From Symsagittifera roscoffensis (Eukaryota; Xenacoelomorpha; Acoela; Convolutidae): a DNA stretch of 30,865 nt. The notes under the pieces were generated by a model, which did no database searches, was not told the origin of the DNA, and saw only the letters and a list, made by a program, of their open reading frames with translations. The position numbers and the translations under genes were made by a program. The stretch's first letter is position 1. Each line of letters starts with the position of its first letter. This document shows positions 10,674 to 20,585 of the stretch, one piece after another. The stretch spans positions 1 through 30,865 of the forward strand of contig NW_026971338.1 in assembly GCF_963678635.1 (NCBI RefSeq), read 5' to 3'.

Positions 10674-12816
10674 TTAAAGTTGTTTTTGAAATTCAACTTT
10701 CTTTAATATTTTAGATTGTGGGATGAATGTTTTGTAGTTTTTACGTGGTTTATTTCTAAGTCGTGATGATTCTCTGTGTTTTGATTTCACTACTCGTTCT
10801 TGTGGTAGAATTTTTTCTATCATTTTCCTATTTTTTCTTTCTTTTTGAGGTGTTTTTTGTTCTGGTGTTTTAATATTGTTTTGAGTTGTGGTTTGTTTTG
10901 AATTTTGTTCTTCATGATGAACGTTGCGTTGTTCATTTATTTCTTTTTCTATATGATTTTGAATAACTTTTAAACCTGTGAAAGAATATAATTGAGTTAA
11001 TTCGCGTAGCGCGTACTCTTTTGTGTAGTAGGGCAATAGATTGTTACGATGTTGAACAATTTCCTTTTGACTCGAATCGGTAAGTTTATACGTTATGTCA
11101 GTGGGTTTGGCAATTATTTGGTACGGTTCTTTTTGGAAGGGGTTGTAATTTTCTAGAAATTCCTTTTTGTGTATTAAAGTTAGGTATTAAGACAAATGTT
11201 CCAATTTTTAAATCAGTGGCTGGTGTAAAGCGTGAATTAATTTGTTCGTTAATGTTTTGCCTTTGTAACAAATTCTTTGTTACTTTTTGCTAAATTTCAT
11301 TGTGTTTTTTATCTTTATTTAAAATCCATTTGGTTTGTGTGCCAGAGGCTAATTTAAGAACTTGTGGGTGATGAAAATGATCTTCATCATGTGTGTGTAA
11401 AGGTAGGTTATAACAAATTGAGTCTTTGTTTGGTTGACAATAACCTTGTGCAATTTTATGAGAATTTGCTGTAAACATAATTGGTTTACGTGGCTTTTGA
11501 TTAAAAACCAATTCGTATGGTGATATTCCTAAAGTTGTCGTGATTTGTGAATTATATGCTAAGGGAAATAATTTTACATCTGCTGACCATTCTGTGTATT
11601 TTGTATCATTTCCATTTATGATACATCTGAGATATTCTTGTAGTGAACGGTTCATACCTTCGACTAAACCGTTTGTCCAAGGTGCATGAGACGTACGTGG
11701 TTTATGTTTGATGTTATATAAGTGGCATAATGTGATGATTTCATTATATATGAATTTTGTACCATTGTCTGTAACTAAGATTTCGGGTAATCCGAATTTA
11801 GCAATCCAGTGTTCATAAAGTGTCGTGTAGGCATAATAAGCGTTACAATGTGGTACTGGGTTGAGTGCTACATAATGTGTAAATGCGTCAACAATTACCA
11901 TAATGAGGATGGTGAAACTGGTCCTTTTGTATCGAATGAAATACGATGATTAAAATATAAACTTTGTCCTTTAAAATCTTGTTTTTGTGCTGTTTTTTTT
12001 TATTTGGGTATAGTTTATTTAATTGACATACTATGTTTTCATTGCATAATACTTTTATCCAAATTGGTGCATTTGGAAAAAAAAAATTTTGTGTAAAGTT
12101 TGAGAATGTCTTTTCTGATCCGGAGTGTCCTTTAGTATTTTGTGTATGAGAGATGTTAAAAGCTATTAATATCATACTTAAAGGAAGACAGGGAACTCTA
12201 GAATCATTTAATTGATATTCTAGAAGATCTGTATTTTCTATAGTTGTTGTGTTATTAAATTTTCGGAAATATCGGAGAAATGTTTTATTTCCTAAAATTG
12301 TAGTATCTGCTTTTACGGGCTTTGTTTTGTATTTGTGCCATGATTTTAATTGTCTAATTACTGGATCGAAATTTCGATATTGTTTTAAAAGTTCAAGTGT
12401 AATTTTATCTGTTGGAGGGAGAAAAAAATTGTCAATTTATATTTTGATAGGGGAATTGTATCAAGTGTGTCATGGAGGTCAAAAACTTGATTTATAGTGT
12501 ATTTTGAATCATTTGTTTGTGGTCCTGATAAATTTATTTTATCAGTTAAATTTTCTTTTTCAATTAATGAAAAAAGGTCTTTTTTATGCGAGTGGTGTTT
12601 TATTCGTTTTTGTAGAGTGTTATTTTTTATCCATTGTGGGTATGGAATTGGTTTGAAAGTTGTTGTTCCTAGTAAATCAACTTCGTAATGATTATTCTGA
12701 CAATCTAAGTAAAGTGGGAAATGTTGTAGGTTATTTATCTGTGATTGGTCAATATCAGTTTTTATATCATGTTTCATCTTTTGCGAGATAAAATTTAATA
12801 TTTTTTGGTATTTCAA
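10674..12816 (-). pseudogene. pol: pol, integrase portion (broken): HHCC finger, DD35E core, GPY-like C-terminus
   Basis: This region continues the RT-RNase H reading frame after a frame change near 12770-12816. 12816-12385 encodes the linker after RNase H. 12430-11888 contains the zinc-binding His and Cys residues (ISHTQNTKGH, then LCNENIVC), though the last pair is spaced by four residues instead of the usual two. The core follows: the first catalytic Asp lies in a FDTKGP-like segment near 11945, in a different frame from the ORF 11901-11290. That ORF supplies VTDNGTKF (Asp45) and NGLVEGMNRSL (Glu81), exactly a D-35-E spacing. The C-terminal module with a KEPYQIIAK segment and HRNNLLPYY lies at about 11170-11040 and runs into a basic Lys/Arg-rich tail ending at 10674. 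Frame changes occur near 12425, 11890-11960, 11290 and 11170-11230. It would splice cDNA into host DNA if intact. Confidence 0.88.
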
Positions 12817-15331
12817 CTGTAGTTTTTCGTGTAAGTAATTCAGGTGGCGTATTTCGACTTAATGTATCTGGTAACGCAAGATTTTTTCCTGCTGTCCAAA
12901 CTTTATGTAAGTTTGGAAATTTCATTACAATTAGTTGGAATCTATAAACTCTATGATTAGGGTTGGATTTTTGTGTAAAGAGAAAAATATTTGGTTTATG
13001 ATCTGTGAACAGAACTGTTGGGTGTTTTGATCCAAGTATCAGAAATTCATATTCTGTAAGTGTATAGATTATAGCTGTACATTCTCTCATTAGAGTTGAG
13101 AGTCGTTGCTCTGCTTGAAAGAATAATCGTGAATTTGCTGATGTAAGGTTCATTTTGTTTGTACCATTATGTGATTGTAGCAATGCTGCGCCGATGCCAA
13201 AATTTGAAGCATCGCACATTGCATAGAATGGTTGATTTGGGTCTGGGATTGTATTTGAGATTTGTTCAGATAAAAGTTTTTTAGTTTCTTCAAATCGTGT
13301 TTGATGTTCAGTGGTCCATTCAATATTATTTTGTTGTCTGAGGATATTATAGAAGGGTCTTAAGTATAATTGCATTTTATAAACATATTTGCTTAAGAAA
13401 TTTAACATTCCAAGGAATTCTTGGATTTTCTTTTTAATTGTTGGTGGCTGAAGTTTTTGAATAGCATCAATGCGTGATTTTAATGGAGTGATAGTGTTTC
13501 GTTCAATATTATGTCCTAAAAATTTAACTCGTGTTAGAAAGAAGTATGATTTATCGGGAGCGGCCTTCAGATTTTCGTTCTGAAGTATTTTATGATACTG
13601 TTCTAAAACTGTAAACATTTCTTCTTTAGTTTGTGATTGCATAAAAACATCGTCTAAATAGGTGATTGCAATTTTCTTGAGTATTAGTGGTCTAAAAATT
13701 TTGTTCAGAAAAGCTGAAAAAGCTGCTGGTCCTATGGAAATTCCATAGAATAAGCAATTAAATTCATATTGTTGATTTCCAATAACAAATTGTGTTAAAC
13801 GTCGTGATTGTTCATCTAGTTGCATTTGATTGTATGCACTATTCATATCTGCGGTTGTAAAGTATTTTCCATTTATATTTGTTATTGGTTCAATAGGCCA
13901 ATTGCATTTTGTTTCATCAACTAGTGAATTGAGATATCTAGCGTCTAAAACTATTTTTAATGATTCAACTTTTGCTAGAATGTTAACAAGTTTAATAAAA
14001 GTGTTACCTTTTGGTTGTTCTTCTTTTTTTACTGGTGAGATAATTTTGTATTGTTCTAAAGTATCAAGTAATCTATTTACTTTGTCGTGTAAGTGAATTG
14101 GTACTATACTGGCTCTTTGTTTTTTGAAAACTGCGTCGATTTTTAACGGGAGATGTAGTGATGAACTGATTTTTCCAACGTCAAATTTTGATGTTGCGTA
14201 GACTGTTGAGTATTTTAATAGTTGCTTTGCTAATTTATAAAATTCGGTTTGTGTAATTTGTGAATGTTCAAAATTAAACATTGTTAGAAATTTTTGTTGG
14301 TCATTTGTGTAATTTGTAATATTGAATGGTGGTTTAAAATATGGTGTTTTTGTGAAGTAATCTGTGTTTCTTTTTTCATTACTTATTATAATATTTATAG
14401 ATAATTCTTCGTCAAGAATTGTGGATTGACAAATATCTAATAATTGGAGTACATTATTAACGCGGTGGGCTACTTCATTTATGGGTGAAACTGTAGCATT
14501 TGTTTCACAATATCCTAAAAGTCCTAAGGGTAATGTCACTTGATATGATGTATTGTTATACACGTGTAACGAAATGATGTCGTAATTCGTGTTTTTCAAA
14601 TATTTGATAGATGAGATCGTGATTTTGAAAAATTTGTGAACAGGTTTAAATTCGAAATCTGACATTAAAAGTTGTTCTTTATTTTGACTTTTATCATACT
14701 GGTGAACTTGTTTTATTGAGAAATTATAAATATTTACTGATAGTGGTTTCAGGTGTTTCCGTTGATGATTGTAAATTGGGTAAAATTTTGAAAAGAATGG
14801 TGGTTGTTTGTTTATTCTTTGAAAGAATGTTAGGGCTGTATTTTTTGTTTTTGTGTACTTATCTTTGATTAGTGTTTTACTATTTAAGATGTTGATTGTT
14901 GGTATATATTTAGTTATAAATGGTATGCCAATGATATTGTGCTTAATATCAGTTATATGAAATGTTTGTTTAAACGGTTTGCTTAAAATTTTATTTTGTT
15001 CCATTGTTCTCGTGGGGAGAAGGAATAATTGGATTTTTCCATAATTTACTAATGTTGATCCTTGTGCTGTTGCTAATTTACTAGAGGTTGCAAGAGGCGT
15101 TAATTTTGGATTCAATGTTTTGATTTCATTCCACGTGGGAATATTAATTATATTTGATTCTGCTCCTGAATCAATTAAAAAATCAATTTCAAGATCTAGT
15201 GGTTGAAATTCTTTGTTTCTTGGGCTTTCTAAAAGAAATGGGATTGTCCAAATTTTTTTTTTGGGTTGTTTTTTTTTGTATATTTTGATAAATATGTTTT
15301 GTGTTTGAGCACTGTATTTCATCTTTCTCAT
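12767..15331 (-). CDS. pol: pol, protease-reverse transcriptase-RNase H (854 aa, uninterrupted)
   Basis: One long open frame. Aspartic protease: FLIDSGAESNII with DSG at residues 54-56, the half-site of a dimeric retroviral-type protease. Reverse transcriptase: TADMNSAYNQM (Asp495) and AITYLDDVF (YLDD 558-561) give the three catalytic Asp residues, with FLGMLNFLSKYV as the thumb-side motif. RNase H: MCDASNFGIGAAL (Asp707), LMRECTAIIYTL (Glu750), LFTDHKPN (Asp777), then LPDTLSRN. Order and motifs are those of Ty3/Gypsy elements. The product copies the element RNA into cDNA inside the particle. The long stretch of about 300 residues between protease and the RT palm is unusually large. The ATG at 15331 need not be the true start: gag ends at 15366 in another frame and coding-like sequence overlaps the junction, so expression by frameshift is possible. 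T-runs at about 15246-15275 fall within the first 30 codons and leave the N-terminus uncertain. Confidence 0.95.
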   Translation of the reverse strand: MRKMKYSAQTQNIFIKIYKKKQPKKKIWTIPFLLESPRNKEFQPLDLEIDFLIDSGAESNIINIPTWNEIKTLNPKLTPLATSSKLATAQGSTLVNYGKIQLFLLPTRTMEQNKILSKPFKQTFHITDIKHNIIGIPFITKYIPTINILNSKTLIKDKYTKTKNTALTFFQRINKQPPFFSKFYPIYNHQRKHLKPLSVNIYNFSIKQVHQYDKSQNKEQLLMSDFEFKPVHKFFKITISSIKYLKNTNYDIISLHVYNNTSYQVTLPLGLLGYCETNATVSPINEVAHRVNNVLQLLDICQSTILDEELSINIIISNEKRNTDYFTKTPYFKPPFNITNYTNDQQKFLTMFNFEHSQITQTEFYKLAKQLLKYSTVYATSKFDVGKISSSLHLPLKIDAVFKKQRASIVPIHLHDKVNRLLDTLEQYKIISPVKKEEQPKGNTFIKLVNILAKVESLKIVLDARYLNSLVDETKCNWPIEPITNINGKYFTTADMNSAYNQMQLDEQSRRLTQFVIGNQQYEFNCLFYGISIGPAAFSAFLNKIFRPLILKKIAITYLDDVFMQSQTKEEMFTVLEQYHKILQNENLKAAPDKSYFFLTRVKFLGHNIERNTITPLKSRIDAIQKLQPPTIKKKIQEFLGMLNFLSKYVYKMQLYLRPFYNILRQQNNIEWTTEHQTRFEETKKLLSEQISNTIPDPNQPFYAMCDASNFGIGAALLQSHNGTNKMNLTSANSRLFFQAEQRLSTLMRECTAIIYTLTEYEFLILGSKHPTVLFTDHKPNIFLFTQKSNPNHRVYRFQLIVMKFPNLHKVWTAGKNLALPDTLSRNTPPELLTRKTTVEIPKNIKFYLAKDET

Positions 15332-15365
15332 CGGGTTTAATTACCGTGTTTATTTCATTTACTTC

Positions 15366-18300
15366 TTATGTAGTTTGTGTAGTATGACTGGGTCCAATAT
15401 AAAAGTTATGAAGGAGTTCCAATTGATTTTCATATATGTGTGATGTAAAAGGTTGTTCATATATGATAGAATCATAGTCGTTTTCGAATGTTATCATATT
15501 TACAGAGATGGTGTTTTCTGTATCACTTTCTGTATCTGACGATTCACAATTTATATGGTTTAGTTGTAGTTCGTTACTTCCTATGTCATCAATACCTGGG
15601 GGGTCTGATGTTGTGTCTTCATTTGTTTGCACTTGGTTAATGTGTCTTTGATGTTTTGGTGTGCTACTTCTGTATCTATGTTTAGAATCATGATAATGGT
15701 TATTATTCCTGTCTGGTGACTGGGAATAATTTCTATATCGATTATTGTAACTTGAATTTCGATTTTGTGAATTATTTCGTGATCTGTTTTGATAATTCTC
15801 ATTTGATCTGTGATAGTTTGATCTATTGTATGAATCATTTCTTGATCGATTTTTCGGGTAATTCTGATTTCGATTGTTTGAGTAACTTCTATTTCTATTA
15901 TGTGAATAATTTCTAATTCTGTTGTTTGATGAGTTTCGTGATTGATTATTGGAATAGTGTATATTCCTTGGGTCTGATTGGGAACTGGATCCAGAAACAA
16001 ATTGTGTTGCATTGGAATTTGATCGTGAATAGTTATTTTGGTTAGTTTGGCTATTCGATCGATTATATCTATTTTGTGAAGAATATCGTGTATTTCTTCG
16101 TTCTGTTGATCTTCCTCTATAAATTGAGTTATATGGTGATTGATTTCTTGTGTAATTGGTGTTGTTCGGAAGTGGTTTTCCTGAACTGTTATTACTATAT
16201 ACATTTTTTTGTTTGGTAGATTTTGGTCTTTTTTCATGTTTTGATAGAACGATTTATTTGGTTCTTTATGCTTTTGAGGTTTATTCTGATTGTTTTGTTG
16301 TTTTTGTCTACATTCGGAAATACTGTGTCCGTATTGTCGGCAATAATTACACTATTTTTTAAAGGATGGTTTGCCTTTAAAGTTTGGATGTTTTTCGTAG
16401 ATATTTAGTATTTCAGTGATTTTTTGTCTGATTCCTGTATGTTATTTATATGTGTTGTGTTTGTTTCAATTCGATTAAGATATTGTAGTTTTAGATTTTC
16501 TGTTTCTTCGAGTTTCATTGTGATTTCTGCTTGTTCTAGTTTATCTACTAGTTTTCGAAAATCTAAGTCTGATTCTCGAATTGAGGAAGGATGAGATGCT
16601 CTCTTTTTTATCGCTATTTTCCTTAATTGAGGTGTTAAGATCATCATTAAAATTTCTGTCATTTTTGTGTTTTTATAATCATGTGTATTAAGTGAATATG
16701 TTTTTCGAACTAGTGTTTCGATACGTACTGCTAAATGTTTGATTGTTTCATTTGGTAATCTGCGAATTTTATTACATAAAACTCTTTGTGTTGTTTGTTT
16801 CTTTCAGAGTCAAACATTTTTGAAAATTCTTGTGTGAATCTTTTCCAGTCTGATTTTATTTCTATAGGTAATATTGAAAAAACCATTTTTGAGCTGCGCC
16901 ATCTAGGGTTGTTTGTATTAGTGCTGTGCATCGATTATCCAATTGTGATGTAGTGGCATATTAATTGGTTCAGGTCCTATATTTAAAATTAAATTTGCTG
17001 TTACTGCATTTAGATAATCTTCTACAGAATATTCAGGGTCTGTTCCTGTGAATACCATCAGTGGTTTATTGGATGTTATTGATGATCCACCCATGAGGTA
17101 TGGATTCATTGTCATCTGTAGTGATTCTGCGGCGTTTGGCATTTGTGAAAAGTTTGAAAGTTGATTTTTCGTTATTTCGTGTTGCTGAAGGTAATATGGA
17201 AGCGATATTTCATTTTGCATTTGAGTTGGTTGATAAGAATGTATTGACATTGGATTTTGTGGTTGCATTGGTTGAAAAGATTGTGTGTTAAATGGGTTTT
17301 GCATATGCAGTTGTTGTGGATTTTGTACATCTGTTGGGTTCTGTGGGTAAATTTTTATATTTCGAGATGGTTGAGATTGTCGCGGTCTCTGTGTGCGATA
17401 TTCTTTAGTATATGGTGCAAAAATATCTGGTTGGTGAAAATCATCTTCATCGGATGATAAATAGTTTGTGTTATATGGTGTATGTTGGTTATTTTTATTT
17501 TGTTGAAAGAATGGGTAATTTTCAGTATAATCCTGTGTAGGTTGTGGATTATCTGGAAAATTTACTGAATTGGTCGATGTTTTCGGGAGATTCCAATAAT
17601 GGGAACATACGTGATTTAAATTTTGTGTGTTTTTTCGGGGAGGTTGGTTTGTTCTTGATTTGTGAGTATAAATATAATTGTTTTCTGCAAAGGTGTTTCT
17701 TGTGAATGGTTTTTGTGTTTTTGACGGTATTGTCATTGGTCTATACGTTTGATAATCCATATGTGAATATTTTGGAGCAACCGAAGGTTTAACGGTTGAT
17801 TGTAAGGTTACCAGTGTTTGTGACGTATTTGTATTTCTTGGTGTTTTCAAATTAGGGTGTATTGGTGAAATACTTTGTTGTGTAGTTGTTGTTGTTTGGA
17901 CGATTTCTTCATTTATGAAGTGTGATGGTGTTTGAATATCTTGTTGTGTAAGATTTCTAGTTCCATTAAGGTTTTCATTATGTATGGCGGTCGAATTTAA
18001 ACTGTTATTTTGTGTATCAGGTAAAAATGTATTATAGTTCAATGGTGTTGCATCAATGGTTAATGGTATTTTTTTTTTACATAATCTCTGTGTTAAGATA
18101 TTGTACTTATTGCTTGACTTGAGATAGCTTGTGGGATATTTAAAAATGCATGATGAGACCATTCAGGGTCCCAAACGTAGTCTGATTGTTCTGAAAGGGC
18201 GGTGTCGTCATTTGTATTTTGAGGTCTGAAATTTTTTCTTGCTTGTGAAATTAAGTCTAAATTATTTGTGAAATAATCTATTATAAACCTGCTAAAATTT

Positions 18301-18419
18301 TTTGTAAGTCATGTTTAGTGTGTTGTGAAACATCATCTTTAGTGAAATTTTCTTTAATTTTATGTAGAAAAGTTGAAAATAATGCGATTTCATTTCGTAC
18401 TTTCGTATGTCTGGATGTT
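15366..18419 (-). pseudogene. gag: gag (broken): disordered N-half, capsid-like core, CCHC nucleocapsid
   Basis: Coding-like sequence runs continuously but changes frame repeatedly. 18162-16918 is an open stretch rich in Pro, Gln, Asn, Thr and Ser, ending with a capsid start (VFTGTDPEYSVEDYLNAV). The next part at 16931-16731 contains KMVFSILPIEIKSDWKRF, typical of retrotransposon gag capsids. 16662-16405 is helical and charged (RKLVDKLEQAEITMKLEE). A zinc knuckle follows, then an Asn/Arg/Ser-rich RNA-binding tail and an acidic end (15632-15366). Breaks: tandem stops near 18285, a T10 run at 18069-18078, about 16925, 16665-16730, about 16420, and a TAG at 16352-16354. It would form the particle shell and bind RNA. 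The out-of-frame 218-codon ORF at 16237-15581 is a shadow of the nucleocapsid tail. Confidence 0.88.
16310..16351 (-). other. CCHC zinc knuckle of gag
   Basis: Minus-strand codons read CNYCRQYGHSISEC, a perfect C-X2-C-X4-H-X4-C nucleocapsid finger that binds genomic RNA. A TAG codon sits directly before the first Cys (16352-16354) in the same frame. In this copy, translation coming from the capsid would therefore stop immediately before the finger. Confidence 0.92.
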
Positions 18420-18935
18420 TCAGTTGGTGATATACTTTGAAATTCTGTTTTTTCTAATATAGATATTTAAGTATATATTATTGCAAAATAATATATACTT
18501 ATAATAAGTATATATATATATAAGTATAATGTGTCTAATTGGTTGATTCCAGTTATACAGGTGTACTGGTTTGTGTTTGTATTGCTTTTTTATTCTTCTT
18601 TTTCCTCTTTTTGATGAATTTGAAGTTGTTTCTGAGTCGGAAAAATATAATTGATCATGGATGGGACAATTTTTATCTATTGATTCTTTTAATTTGTATA
18701 GTTTGTCTAAAATATTGGCTTCTGATCCAGAAAATGCGTTTCTACTTTTTGAAAATCTTTTTCGTGTGATTTGACTTTGTTTGTTTATAATTTTCCTTTT
18801 TATTGTTTGTCGTTTTGTTCTAATGTATCCAACTGTTTGTGTATGAGGTGTGATTACAAGATCGTATTTTTTAAAATCAATTTCACAGTTGGGTAAAACG
18901 ATTTTTTGTTTATTTCCTAAGTTTTTGAGTGACAT
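18420..18935 (-). CDS. First ORF after the leader, probable gag N-terminus (171 codons)
   Basis: The ATG at 18935 is the first good start after the 5' leader. Residues 1-125 look protein-like: a basic cluster (TKRQTIKRKIINK, then TRKRFSKSRN), a helix (LDKLYKLKESID) and an acidic-Ser patch (FSDSETTSNSSKRGKRR). The last 40 residues come from an AT-rich palindromic/microsatellite stretch (18469-18530) and are Ile/Tyr-rich junk. Coding-like sequence resumes after 18450 (FQSISPTETSRHTKV) and continues into gag. I read it as the N-terminal part of gag, split by the AT insertion. A separate small accessory protein is the alternative. No family was recognised. Confidence 0.55.
   Translation of the reverse strand: MSLKNLGNKQKIVLPNCEIDFKKYDLVITPHTQTVGYIRTKRQTIKRKIINKQSQITRKRFSKSRNAFSGSEANILDKLYKLKESIDKNCPIHDQLYFSDSETTSNSSKRGKRRIKKQYKHKPVHLYNWNQPIRHIILIYIYTYYKYILFCNNIYLNIYIRKNRISKYITN
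18469..18530. repeat. AT hairpin plus TA microsatellite inside the first ORF
   Basis: A perfect 14-bp inverted repeat (18469-18482 with 18487-18500, loop gcaa) is followed by ataataag and a TA tract to about 18522. It interrupts otherwise protein-like sequence, so it looks like a late expansion or small insertion. Confidence 0.8.
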
Positions 18936-19461
18936 AAGGTTTAGGATGAGGGATGCAAGAAGTTATTAGTTATTTCTATTTCCTTAGACTGTTAGTCCTT
19001 ACGATTTTTTGGTTAGCTTAGCCTGGGTCTTTTTGTTCAGGGTTGGAGAGAAAGGTATATCGATTCCGAAGAATGATTTTTTACTTTCTCGTGGCTAGTC
19101 TAAGCTAAGGTGTTAACTTACTTAATCTTACTTAGGGGTAGTGATTGTGTTCAAGGGTTGGAGAATAGTAAATCAATCCACAAGGTTCAGGTATAATTAG
19201 AACGCAAGTAGTTCGTTGGATACTAATTTAAACTTACTAAGTCTAAGATCTATCCTGGGTCTGGTAAGAGGAGGGTTCAAGTGAAGGATGAATAACCGAA
19301 GTTCTTATTTTTATCTAAATGTTTATCTTAATTTGAATGGTTAGTTTTATTGAAAAATTTCTATTAGTCTTGGGTCTTTTGGAAAGGTTGGATAGTGAAT
19401 CGACGTTTGAAGTCAATAGACACTTGCTTAGTGGGTGGGGGAGAACAAAATTGTTCTTTTT
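18936..19461 (-). repeat. 5' leader with four degenerate ~115-bp repeats
   Basis: The landmark c(c/t)tgggtc or its variant recurs at 19022, 19131, 19254 and 19369, each followed by a variant of 'ggttggagag...atcgattccgaag' 25-50 bases later and preceded by AT-rich 'tta(g)cttag/ctaag' tracts. Units are only moderately similar. In Drosophila gypsy the corresponding leader position holds a repeated insulator protein-binding array (established); a similar regulatory role here is inference. Confidence 0.6.
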
Positions 19462-19581
19462 GATCCAAGGATAGGCCTTGGCGATCGGGTTTTAAATTTA
19501 GTGAAACAGAAAATTAATTAAGATCCAAGGATAAGCCTTGATGATCTGATTTTTAAAATTAAGTGAATTTAAGTTTAAAGT
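19462..19581 (-). repeat. Two-copy 60-bp tandem duplication next to the 5' LTR
   Basis: gatccaaggata(g/a)gccttg recurs at 19462 and 19522, exactly 60 bases apart. The following part is similar too (gatcgggtttt / gatctgatttt, then taaattta-gtgaa / taaaattaagtgaa). It lies where a primer-binding site would be expected, but no sequence starting TGG follows the LTR on the minus strand. Confidence 0.75.
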
Positions 19582-19588
19582 GGTTTAA

Positions 19589-20585
19589 ATTTATTTAAGA
19601 TAAAGATTTAGTTTTGTAATGATATTAGTGAGCTTATGCTTGCTGTTATGCTTAGGTGATGAAGCTGGGACAACAGATGATTTATGATTACTAACGATTT
19701 ATTGTCATGCTACTAATTTTTATTTTCATTTTCAATAAATATTTTTCAAATATGTTTCATATAATACTGCAGAAATTAAGAAAACGATCTGAGATCTTTT
19801 TATCAATCGTTATTGTACATTAATAATTTTTTTAGCGCCTAAAATGATCATGAAGATTGACTTCAAAATTTATGTTTGCAAATGGAAATCTAAACTCATT
19901 GCTAATAAGATTCTAAATATAAAAGTTTGTGTTGGCTTTTGCCGTACAACCATAAAAGTAAATGGTAAGTTTCTACTTAGTCGTATATCGTCTCTTGTCC
20001 GAGGTCTTCTTCCAATTCCGGGTAGTTCTAGTATCGTTCGGAATATCGGCTCTGATCTATTGAGTCGTAGAGACATTTCAATTAAATTATTATCGTGTAA
20101 CATTTTAAAAATGTAATATATTTGGTTAGTTCTAAACTATTAAAGTCTTATTCGAGACTTATGGTTGCACCAGATGAGTTATGACCGATGTGGTTAACTC
20201 ATAGAGTAATTTCGGATAGGGTACACCGTCTGCTCGTCACGCTATCTTATTTTCGGCCGGATAGATTCGTGCAACTTCTTAGTCTAATACCGATCCTAAT
20301 CTTACTCTTATACTTACTAGTCTCAGGGTATTTAACTAGTCTCTGCTAGGCTCAATAGATCTAGGGTATACTGGTTTATTGCGGCTGCTGAAGTTCTCTC
20401 GGAGAGGCAACTAATTTCTAAGTTAAATTCAAATCTCTCTGGTGCTGAAATTACAAGTATTTTCAGCACTTACAAATAAGTGGGTTGTTAGTTAGATGGA
20501 TTATGATTGGTTAATATTAATTATTTTACAGTGGTAAAATATCCAATTTATCTAATTATAAAATGTAGTTTAGATCAGGTTCCAC
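19589..20585 (-). repeat. 5' LTR of the retrotransposon
   Basis: This is the partner of 2292-3304, with about 97% identity outside one ~16-bp gap. On the minus strand it begins GTGGAACCTGATC and ends CTTAAATAAAT. It should contain the promoter driving the minus-strand transcript; no single TATA box could be chosen with confidence in such AT-rich sequence. Confidence 0.93.

Larger units (their letters stand above)
2292..20585 (-). mobile_element. Giant env-bearing Ty3/Gypsy-type LTR retrotransposon (18.3 kb), degenerate
   Basis: Two direct repeats of about 1 kb bound an interior whose minus strand carries, in order, gag (CCHC knuckle), protease-RT-RNase H, integrase, a membrane-anchored accessory ORF, an envelope-like gene and a second accessory ORF. 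The PR-RT-RH-IN order and the DD35E integrase with a GPY-like C-terminus place it in Ty3/Gypsy (Metaviridae-like) rather than Copia. At 18.3 kb it is far larger than the usual 5-9 kb of the family; the excess comes from accessory genes, the long leader, the 1.6 kb 3' region and long LTRs. LTR divergence of about 3% (roughly 30 substitutions plus a ~16-bp indel, counted by eye) and many frame breaks show it is not a fresh insertion. No clean target-site duplication was found. Confidence 0.93.

Noticed and set aside
15581-16237. 218-codon minus-strand ORF rich in Ile, His and Thr
   Set aside because: It is the wrong frame of the gag nucleocapsid tail; the neighbouring frame gives an Arg/Asn/Ser-rich sequence leading smoothly into the acidic gag end.
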